Assembly (NCBI RefSeq): GCF_008085905.1
Contig: NZ_VSFF01000019.1
Span: 1-64,000 of the forward strand
DNA length: 64,000 bases
Source of the DNA: Actinomadura syzygii
GTDB taxonomy: Bacteria > Actinomycetota > Actinomycetes > Streptosporangiales > Streptosporangiaceae
Reading direction: 5' to 3'
Notes under the pieces: model-generated
What the model saw: the letters and a program-made list of their open reading frames with translations, nothing else
Told to the model about the DNA's origin: nothing
Database searches by the model: none
Part shown: one piece after another, positions 58,129 to 64,000 of the stretch
Layout of the letters: each line of letters begins with the position of its first letter
Numbering within the stretch: position 1 is the stretch's first letter
Position numbers and translations under genes: made by a program

Positions 58129-58566
58129 ATGAAATTGGGAGCAGCGCGTCGGGCAGCGGTCATCACGGGTGCGGCGGTGCTCGCCACCGCCATGGGCGGA
58201 GCGGTCACCGCCTCCGCTCGGACTCCGGAGAGCGTCTGCAGCGCCGAGATCTACAACGGCGCCATCTCCTACAAGCTCTGTAGCAACACCATCTACATCG
58301 GGTCCACCGAGTACGGCACCGAGCCGTTCGCGGCCATCACCAACCACGGCATCGTGTCGGCCAATGTGACCGTCACCCACCAGCTCTGGAACTACTCGAC
58401 GAATGCCTGGGAGACCGACTCCAGCGGCGGGAAGCTGATCGGGGCCGGTTCCTCGACCCAGTACTTCAGCCCGTCGCGCATCTGGCCGTGCGGCACGGAC
58501 GCACCGGAGCGCGTCCAGGTCAACTCGGGCGACTGGGCCGAGCTGACCACCCTCGCGGAGTGCTGA
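58129..58566 (+). CDS. secreted small protein with four cysteines (145 aa)
   Basis: A Sec signal peptide (~30 residues, KLGAARRAAVITGAAVLATA, cleavage near ASA) leads to a mature part of ~115 residues with four cysteines (ESVCSAE, YKLCSNT, WPCGTD, LAEC), so two disulfides are likely. The mature part is Ser/Thr/Asn-rich and probably a small beta-sandwich (ITNHGIVSANVTVTHQLWNY). Family unknown. GGAG 6 nt before ATG fixes the start. Isolated between strong terminators. Confidence 0.75.
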   Translation: MKLGAARRAAVITGAAVLATAMGGAVTASARTPESVCSAEIYNGAISYKLCSNTIYIGSTEYGTEPFAAITNHGIVSANVTVTHQLWNYSTNAWETDSSGGKLIGAGSSTQYFSPSRIWPCGTDAPERVQVNSGDWAELTTLAEC

Positions 58567-58582
58567 TCTAACCGCAATCACC

Positions 58583-58657
58583 GGTCGGGTTCAGCCCCCT
58601 GAACACGACCCGCGGCGGGCGCGCCACCGGTTCGACCGGACGGTGGGCGCCCGCCGC
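58583..58657 (+). terminator. two consecutive hairpins after the secreted protein gene
   Basis: First: 58583-58610, an 11-bp stem with one mismatch and CCCC loop. Second: 58612-58657, 17 pairs with one bulged base and an 11-nt loop. They start 17 nt after the stop. A double terminator suggests a strongly expressed gene. Confidence 0.75.
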
Positions 58658-58712
58658 ACCCCGTCGGACGAGCGAGCCGCGCCGCGGGTGCGGCACCCCC
58701 GCTGGAGCGCGC

Positions 58713-59123
58713 CTAGGTCTTCGCGTCGCCGGTGCCCGTCTTCTTCGCCTTGAGCTGCTCGAACTCTTCCTTGAAGATCGTCTGCTCGTAGTGGACGCCC
58801 TCCGGCCACGGGTGCTTCGGCTCCCGGCCGGGCTGCGGGTTGTCCCGCCGGAACTCCGCGTACTGCGACTCCCGGCTCGGCGGGTAGCTGTGCGAGAACA
58901 TGCCGGGGCGGTAGGTGTAGAGCCCGCCCTGCTCCATCCCGCGCTGGTTGTACTGGTCGTTGCGGCGCTCGGGGTGGATCCGCCGCGAAGACGCGAGGAC
59001 CGTCATCGTCAGCCGTGCCACCAGCGCCAGGACGGCCACCACCGGGATGACCCACACCCAGTCGGGCGCGCCGATGGGCGCGGTGTTGGCCAGCGCCGGG
59101 TCTGCCAGGAACGTGGCGATCAT
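58713..59123 (-). CDS. small single-TM protein with Tyr/Pro/Gln-rich tail (136 aa)
   Basis: One TM segment (~20-44, PDWVWVIPVVAVLALVARL) near a short extracellular N-terminus, then a soluble charged tail with RPGMFSHSYPPSRE, REPKHPWPEG and FKEEFEQLKAKKTG. Function unknown. GGGAGG lies upstream of ATG 59123. It is downstream of the MFS gene on the same strand (40 bp), so possibly in one transcript. The 127-aa product at 61283-61666 has a similar layout but no clear sequence relation. Confidence 0.65.
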   Translation of the reverse strand: MIATFLADPALANTAPIGAPDWVWVIPVVAVLALVARLTMTVLASSRRIHPERRNDQYNQRGMEQGGLYTYRPGMFSHSYPPSRESQYAEFRRDNPQPGREPKHPWPEGVHYEQTIFKEEFEQLKAKKTGTGDAKT

Positions 59124-59163
59124 TTGGGTCCACCTCCCGGTGGGTTTTCGGGCTCGCTGGGGG

Positions 59164-60420
59164 TTATGTAGGGATGTGTCCGCTCATGGAGGTGTTAACC
59201 CCTTCGGAGGCCCCGTCCGCCGGGGCGGAGGTTCCGCCGACCGTGCGGAGGTGTCCGGCGGCGAGTCCGGGCAGCGTCATGGCGACGCAGACCAGCAGCA
59301 CGCCGGACATCGGAACGGTCCAACCGCCGGTGGCGTCGTGCAGCGCGCCGATGCCGAGCGGGCCGAGCGCCGCGATCACGTAGCCGACGCCCTGCGCCAT
59401 CCCGGAGAGCTGCGCGGCGGCCGGCGCGTCGTGCGCGCGGAGCCCGATGAACGACAGCGCGGTCGCGAACCCGAGGCCCTGGCCGAAGCCGAGGACGACC
59501 GTCCACACCCACACCGACCCGATCGGCGCCCAGGTGATCCCGGCGAACCCGATCAGGGACACCGCCGCGATGGCCGGGACGAGCGGACGCTGGTCGCGGG
59601 TCCGCCGGACGAGCACCGGGACGGCCAGCGACCCCGCCGCCTGCACCGCCGAGACCAGGGCGAGGACGTACCCGGCGGAGGTCTCGTCCATCCCGCGGTC
59701 CTGGCAGATCGTCGGGATCCAGCCGAGCGACACGTACGCGAGCAGCGACTGCAGGCCCATGAACACCGTGACGTGCCAGGCCAGCGGCGATCGCCACACC
59801 CGCGCCGCCGTCCCGCGCGAGACCGGCGCGGGCGCCGCCGACCGCGCGGCGTGCGCGGCCCGGCGCGCCCTCGGCAGCCAGAGCAGCCCGGCGAGCGCGG
59901 CCGGGACCGCGAGCAGCCCGAGCGGCAGCCGCCACGTCGCGTCGAACGCGTCCTCGACCGGGACGGCGGCCCCGGACGCGGCGGACGCGCCGACCGTGAT
60001 CGCGACCGTGTAGAGGGCGGTCACGGTGGTGATGCGGTCCGGATGGTCGCGCTTGATGATCGCGGGGATCGCGATGTTGCCGATGCTGATCGCGATACCG
60101 GCGGCCAGCGACCCGGCGAACAGCGGGAACGGGGCGTCCAGCAGCCGGAGCAGCAGCCCGGCGACGAGCAGGGCCATGGCGCTGACCAGCAGCGTCTCGC
60201 CGCGCGGCGCCCGGCGCAGGAACGGCGCGACGAGCCCGTACGACCCGAAGAACACCACGGGCAGCGTGGTGAGCGCGCCCGCGGCCGTCCCGGAGAGGCC
60301 GAACGCGTCCCTGATCTCGGTCAGCACCGGCCCGACCGCCGCGACCGCCGGACGCAGGTTCACCGCCACCAGGACGATCATCAGCAGCGACCCGGCCGCG
60401 CCGGCCCGCCGCCCCGTCAC
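59164..60420 (-). CDS. MFS transporter, CynX/NimT-like (418 aa)
   Basis: Twelve TM segments expected. The entry (LLMIVLVAVNLRPAVAAVGPVLTEI) and GLSGTAAGALTTLPVVFFG are typical of the cyanate/2-nitroimidazole (CynX/YycB) branch. The middle loop with RRAAHAARSAAPAPVSRG joins the two halves. Substrate unknown. GTG 60420 overlaps the TGA of the GntR gene (GTGA), so the transporter is coupled to its likely regulator. Confidence 0.9.
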   Translation of the reverse strand: MTGRRAGAAGSLLMIVLVAVNLRPAVAAVGPVLTEIRDAFGLSGTAAGALTTLPVVFFGSYGLVAPFLRRAPRGETLLVSAMALLVAGLLLRLLDAPFPLFAGSLAAGIAISIGNIAIPAIIKRDHPDRITTVTALYTVAITVGASAASGAAVPVEDAFDATWRLPLGLLAVPAALAGLLWLPRARRAAHAARSAAPAPVSRGTAARVWRSPLAWHVTVFMGLQSLLAYVSLGWIPTICQDRGMDETSAGYVLALVSAVQAAGSLAVPVLVRRTRDQRPLVPAIAAVSLIGFAGITWAPIGSVWVWTVVLGFGQGLGFATALSFIGLRAHDAPAAAQLSGMAQGVGYVIAALGPLGIGALHDATGGWTVPMSGVLLVCVAMTLPGLAAGHLRTVGGTSAPADGASEGVNTSMSGHIPT

Positions 60421-61136
60421 CTGGGCGCTCCCGTGGTCAACGACTCCAGGACGGCCAGCGTCGGCTCGACCACGGCGGCGGCAGCGGCAGCGGCGGCCTC
60501 CGGGTCGCGGGCGGCGATCGCGTCCAGCACGGCGCGGTGCGCGGCCGGGCCCGCCTCCGGCACGTCCCGGTCGAGCCTGATGTCGCGCATCGACTCGCGG
60601 AGGCGCCCGATGGAGAAGCGCATCGCCTCGATCAGCACGGGGTTGCCGGACGCCTCCGCGACGCCGAGGTGGAAGGCCGCGTCGGCGGCGCCGAACTCGT
60701 CCGGCTCGACGGCCGCGTCGCGGGCGCGCAGCAGCTCCGCCAGCCGCGCGAGGTCGGCGTCCGTGCGGCGGCGCGCGGCGAGCCGGGCCGCCTGGACGTC
60801 GTAGCCGAGCTGCACCTCGAAGAAGTCCCGGGCGGACGCGCGGGCCATCCGGTTCAGCAGCGGACGCGGGTCGGCGGCGCTGCGCACGTACGTCCCGTCC
60901 CCGCGCCGCACCTCCAGCACCCCGACGTGCGTCAGCGCCCGGATCGCCTCCCGGACGCACGGACGGCTCACGCCGAGCAGCGCGGCCAGCTCCGTCTCCG
61001 CCGGTATGCGCGTGCCGACCGTCCAGGAACCGCCGCTGACCTGCGCTTGGAGCTGCTCCAGGACGGCATCGACGGTCGACCCGCCGGGCACTCGGCTCAA
61101 AGTCAACTGAACCCCCACAAGTAAGACGTCAGACAT
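60417..61136 (-). CDS. GntR/FadR-family transcriptional regulator (239 aa)
   Basis: Winged helix (~20-85: GTRIPAETELAALLGVSRPCVREAIRAL) and an all-helical FCD ligand domain (~95-225, with DAAFHLGVAEASGNPVLIEAM and the late AHRAVLDAIAARD, giving metal histidines). It probably represses itself and the MFS transporter. A palindrome covers ATG 61136; GTG 61118 is an alternative start that would free the operator from the coding part. Confidence 0.92.
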   Translation of the reverse strand: MSDVLLVGVQLTLSRVPGGSTVDAVLEQLQAQVSGGSWTVGTRIPAETELAALLGVSRPCVREAIRALTHVGVLEVRRGDGTYVRSAADPRPLLNRMARASARDFFEVQLGYDVQAARLAARRRTDADLARLAELLRARDAAVEPDEFGAADAAFHLGVAEASGNPVLIEAMRFSIGRLRESMRDIRLDRDVPEAGPAAHRAVLDAIAARDPEAAAAAAAAVVEPTLAVLESLTTGAPR

Positions 61137-61140
61137 CTTA
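61122..61140. promoter_or_regulatory. 19-bp near-perfect palindrome at the GntR gene start (operator)
   Basis: TAAGACGTCAGACATCTTA reads the same on both strands except at the centre and one symmetric pair. The GTC-N-GAC core suits FadR/GntR proteins. Its position over or just ahead of the start codon points to autorepression. Confidence 0.65.
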
Positions 61141-61282
61141 ATGTGGCGGTTCGGGCGAGACGCACCCGCGGTGACCGCCAGGAGGGGCCTCAGCGGTCAC
61201 CGCGGGCTCGAACGGCGCCCGCCGGAACAGGGTGTGGGGCGTGCGATTCGGCCCCGACGGGCACCGCGCTCCGTGCTCCGTT

Positions 61283-61666
61283 TCAATGCGGCTTCGGGAG
61301 GCCGAATCGGCGTTTCCCGGGTTTCCTGCGGCCTCTCGGCCCGCGCCTGGCCGACGCCTCCTCGGCGTGGGCCCCCTCTTCGGCGCGGGCCCGTTCGACG
61401 TGCGCGATGACCTCGCGATACGTGACGGACGGCGCCGGGTCGCGGCGCGAGCGCTGCGACGGACTGCCCATGATGATCCCGCCCTGCACGGGCCCGCGGT
61501 TCGGCAGCCCTCCCGAGCCCTTGCGGGGACGCGGCGGCTTGCGCGACGCGAGCAGGGTCACCAGCACCCAGGTCAGCACCGCGAGGAAGATGACGGCCGG
61601 TCCGATGGCCATGAAGTAGGCGTCCCCGACCCGGGTCGAGTTGGCGAGGACGGCGCTGGCGGGCAT
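61283..61666 (-). CDS. small single-TM protein with basic tail (127 aa)
   Basis: A short N-terminus, one TM segment (~16-39, FMAIGPAVIFLAVLTWVLVT), then a cytosolic Arg/Pro/Gly-rich tail (RRGPRGRRKPGKRRFGLPKPH at the end, split here by its many basic residues). AGGAGGTG stands at good spacing before ATG 61666. Function unknown; the basic tail could bind nucleic acid or membrane. Downstream of the DUF2207 gene on the same strand with an 83-bp gap. Confidence 0.7.
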   Translation of the reverse strand: MPASAVLANSTRVGDAYFMAIGPAVIFLAVLTWVLVTLLASRKPPRPRKGSGGLPNRGPVQGGIIMGSPSQRSRRDPAPSVTYREVIAHVERARAEEGAHAEEASARRGPRGRRKPGKRRFGLPKPH

Positions 61667-61749
61667 GAGGCGACACCTCCTCGCCCGGGATCCCTACCCG
61701 CCGTCAGATCCTTAACCGTCCGACGACAGACAAATGCACCGCGGCGCGG

Positions 61750-63540
61750 TCACATGCCGCGCGACTGGGAGATGGAACCCGAGGTGGCGAGCGTGAACAC
61801 GCGCATCGACTCGGCGAACTTCGACAGGTCCCATTCGGCGGGGCCCTCGTACCAGTAGAGGTTGTCGGCGCCCTCGGCCCGCTCGCCCGCGTCCTTGACC
61901 GTCTCCGCCCACTTCGGAACGGCGTCGAACACCACCGCGTACGGCAAGAGACGCGAGAACAATGCGATTCGCTGCCGGGACGCGACGGCGTCCCCCTCCG
62001 GGATCGCGCCGCGCTCCAGGAACGCGCGGAACCCGATCGTGTGCGCGAGGACGGTCGCGCCCCGGGCCGTCTTCGCGGGCATGTACTGGCCGCCGTACGC
62101 GAGCGCCGCGCCCGCGATGATCAGCGCGAGCCCGGCGAGCGCCCACTCGGTGGTGAGCGCCAGCGCGACGGTCGCGCCGACGCCGAGCACGGTGATCAGG
62201 ATGCCGATGATCGTCCACCGGGACCGGACGGTGTCGGGCCGCCGCGCGAACCAGCCCTGCTTCACCACGTCCTCGTACATCGCGGACCTGACCTGCGCGA
62301 GCTTCGTCGCGAACGTCCCGCCGAGCTGGGACAGCTTCACCGCCTCCCGCGCGGTCCCGTCCGGGGCGGTGAGCAGCGCGTCCAGCAGGATCCGCTCGTA
62401 GGGGAGCAGGTCGGCCTGCGGACGGTCGAGGCGCCGCAGCGTCCAGTCGGTGCGCCCGGTGCGGGCCCTGTCCTCTTCTTCGATCAGCAGGTAGCCGCGG
62501 ACGGCGAGGTCCACGATCGTCGCCGTCACGTCGATCACGTCGGCCTGCTCGTCGATCAGCGTGCCGATCTGGCCGGGGCGCACGCCGTCCGGCGGCTCGA
62601 ACTCGTCGCCCGCGACCGGCGGCTGATCGCCCTCGGCCGCCTTCTTCACGACGACCCGGGCGTCGCGCCCGCGCAGCAGGTAGAGGACCGCGACGCCGCC
62701 GCCGAGCAGGACGAGCAGCCCGCCGAGCGAGGCGCTCGTGACCGCGTTGACCGAGAACGCCGTCGCCAGCGTGTGGCGGCGCTCGTAGAGGGCGCGGCCG
62801 CCGGTCGTCCCGGCCGGAAGGCCCGCGACGACCGTCAGGTACTCGCCGGGCAGCATCCCCTGCTGCGCGTACACGCCCTGGGTGTGCGTGTGGTTCGTGT
62901 AGTACTGCGTGCAGCCGATCGTGCTGCCGATCGGACCGGTGAAGCAGTTGACGCTGCGGATCGCGGCGCCCGCGTCGACGGTCGCGTGCGCCTCGTCCAG
63001 CGGAACCTTCCAGCCGCCGATCACCGGCCAGCGCAGCTCCTCCGCCGCGCCCATCGGCGTGATCGCGCCGCGCAGGTCGTACTCAAGGACGACCGTCCTG
63101 TCGCCGGTCAGGTTCCCGCCGCCGGACACCTTGATCGTCGTCTTGGTGCCCTTCTCAGACGCGGCGACCTTCGTCGGCCCGCCGTCCGGGCTGCTCGCCC
63201 GCAGGTTCCCGATCCTGTAGACGCGGTCCTCGGAGAGGCTCTCGTGAGTCCGTGTCGGATACGTCCGGGTGAACCCCGAATGCCCGGCGAACCGGTAGAC
63301 GATCGTCTCCTTCACCCGGGTCACACCGCCCTGGCCCGCGGTGAGGACGGCCTCGTCCTTCACCACCCGCTCCGCCGCCGCCGCGGTCGCGGACGCCGCG
63401 TCCCGCCCCGGCTCGGCCGCCGACGCGGGCGCGCCGACCAGCCCGGACAGCAGGAAAACGCCCGAAACGGTGGCCGACACGGCGGCCGCGGATGTCGCAA
63501 AGACCGGCCGCGACCGGAACATCGCCGCAAGAGCAGACAT
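61750..63540 (-). CDS. DUF2207 membrane protein (596 aa)
   Basis: A signal peptide (~1-42), a beta-rich extracytoplasmic domain (~45-240: ETIVYRFAGHSGFTRTYPTR, VVLEYDLRGAI), one TM segment (~262-287), a cytosolic domain with GTLIDEQADVIDVTATIVDLAVRGYL, LLPYERILLDALL, and two further TM segments (~440-482). The last ~110 residues include LLPYAVVFDAVPKWAE and end in the Ser-rich SGSISQSRGM. This is the normal DUF2207 layout; its function is unknown. ATG 63540 is used; no clear ribosome site. It is divergent from the gene at 63583. Confidence 0.9.
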   Translation of the reverse strand: MSALAAMFRSRPVFATSAAAVSATVSGVFLLSGLVGAPASAAEPGRDAASATAAAAERVVKDEAVLTAGQGGVTRVKETIVYRFAGHSGFTRTYPTRTHESLSEDRVYRIGNLRASSPDGGPTKVAASEKGTKTTIKVSGGGNLTGDRTVVLEYDLRGAITPMGAAEELRWPVIGGWKVPLDEAHATVDAGAAIRSVNCFTGPIGSTIGCTQYYTNHTHTQGVYAQQGMLPGEYLTVVAGLPAGTTGGRALYERRHTLATAFSVNAVTSASLGGLLVLLGGGVAVLYLLRGRDARVVVKKAAEGDQPPVAGDEFEPPDGVRPGQIGTLIDEQADVIDVTATIVDLAVRGYLLIEEEDRARTGRTDWTLRRLDRPQADLLPYERILLDALLTAPDGTAREAVKLSQLGGTFATKLAQVRSAMYEDVVKQGWFARRPDTVRSRWTIIGILITVLGVGATVALALTTEWALAGLALIIAGAALAYGGQYMPAKTARGATVLAHTIGFRAFLERGAIPEGDAVASRQRIALFSRLLPYAVVFDAVPKWAETVKDAGERAEGADNLYWYEGPAEWDLSKFAESMRVFTLATSGSISQSRGM

Positions 63541-63582
63541 GGCCGCAAATGGTATCGCCAAAGCGTGCGATGATGCCGTGCT

Positions 63583-64000
63583 ATGGCAGGTCAGTACCCC
63601 CCGCCGCCGCCTCCGCCGCGGCCTCCGGCTTCGCCGTACGGGCATCCGGGCTATGGTCCTCCTGCTTACGGGCCGCCGCCCGGACCGCCGCGTCCGCCCG
63701 GCGGGTACGGGCCGCCGCCCGGCCAGCCCTACCGGTATGTGCCGTTGCGTCCGCCGCCTCGCCGCAGCGCGGGCGGGACGATCGCGGGCATCTTCGGCGG
63801 GCTGACCTCGCTGGTCGTCATCGCGATCGTCGCGTTCGCGATCGTCGGCGGGCAGGACGGCGTCGCCGGGACCCGGACGCCGACGTCGTCCGGCAACGGG
63901 ACGTCCGTCCGCGAGAAGGCGACCAACAGCAAGCTCTACAAGACGGGCACGCTGACACCCGTGAACTGCCGGCTCCCGCGGATCCTGCCGAGCGCCGAGT
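63583..64000 (+). CDS. Pro-rich single-TM protein, probable neutral zinc metallopeptidase N-terminus (3' cut by window)
   Basis: 139 codons are visible before the window ends. The N-terminus is cytosolic and Pro/Tyr/Gly-rich (PPPPPPPRPPASPYGHPGYG), with one TM segment at ~71-90 (FGGLTSLVVIAIVAFAIVGG). Residues from ~116 (NSKLYKTGTLTPVNCRLPRI) match the remembered start of YpfJ-type neutral zinc metallopeptidase domains in actinomycetes; the HExxH motif would lie beyond the edge. ATG 63583 lies 42 bp from the divergent DUF2207 start. Confidence 0.7.
   Translation, partial: MAGQYPPPPPPPRPPASPYGHPGYGPPAYGPPPGPPRPPGGYGPPPGQPYRYVPLRPPPRRSAGGTIAGIFGGLTSLVVIAIVAFAIVGGQDGVAGTRTPTSSGNGTSVREKATNSKLYKTGTLTPVNCRLPRILPSAE

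Overview
The window is very GC-rich, gene-dense DNA with many GTG starts, stop-start overlaps and leaderless -10 boxes. It carries WXG100 proteins, mycosins, MurT/GatD, GlfT2 and a Wzm/Wzt pair. This fits a mycelial actinomycete; I infer a Streptosporangiales/Thermomonosporaceae-type genome (Actinomadura-like), but the sequence alone does not name a genus. No rRNA, tRNA, CRISPR array, transposase or phage gene was recognised.

Left part (1-16 kb): accessory type VII (ESX) secretion genes. Two related cassettes lie in tandem, each with WXG100 gene(s), a ~125-aa helical protein, a ~400-aa WXG/glycine-rich protein with a shared acidic tail, and a mycosin protease. The WXG100 genes of the two cassettes end in 132 identical bases although the rest has diverged. 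A lipoprotein, an EspI-like ATPase, a proline-rich membrane protein, two genes that look like the separated halves of a DUF6177-type protein, a DUF1266 protein and an LCP (cell-wall polymer) transferase follow. The Ecc channel genes are not in the window.

Cell-surface glycan region (16-34 kb): a glycosyltransferase, a membrane-anchored Asp-box propeller protein, a GlfT1-like transferase and a sulfotransferase lie around a six-gene, overlap-coupled operon: glf, glfT2, wzm, wzt and two acyltransferase-3 genes. A secreted sulfatase, an Asp-box lipoprotein and an antigen-85-like esterase follow. Together they suggest synthesis, ABC export, acylation and perhaps sulfation of a galactofuranose-containing polymer.

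HerA region (34-42 kb): a two-TM protein with a degenerate ATPase-like domain, a HerA/VirB4-like ATPase with a cysteine cluster, and two paralogous zinc-ribbon/single-TM/ectodomain proteins arranged convergently. This is my best candidate for an undescribed system.

Right part (42-64 kb): mostly housekeeping and small regulatory units: murT-gatD, a class IV aminotransferase, a TIGR01777-type epimerase behind a palindromic promoter, a WYL regulator with a divergent DinB protein, AraC-SDR, TerC, a DUF2238-like protein overlapping a DsrE-like gene antisense, nitrobindin, Fur/Zur, YgfZ, Dtd, BKACE, a secreted 4-Cys protein, MFS-GntR, DUF2207 and the start of a probable neutral zinc metallopeptidase. 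A 12-codon ORF with its own promoter and a near-perfect ribosome binding site lies between nitrobindin and fur.
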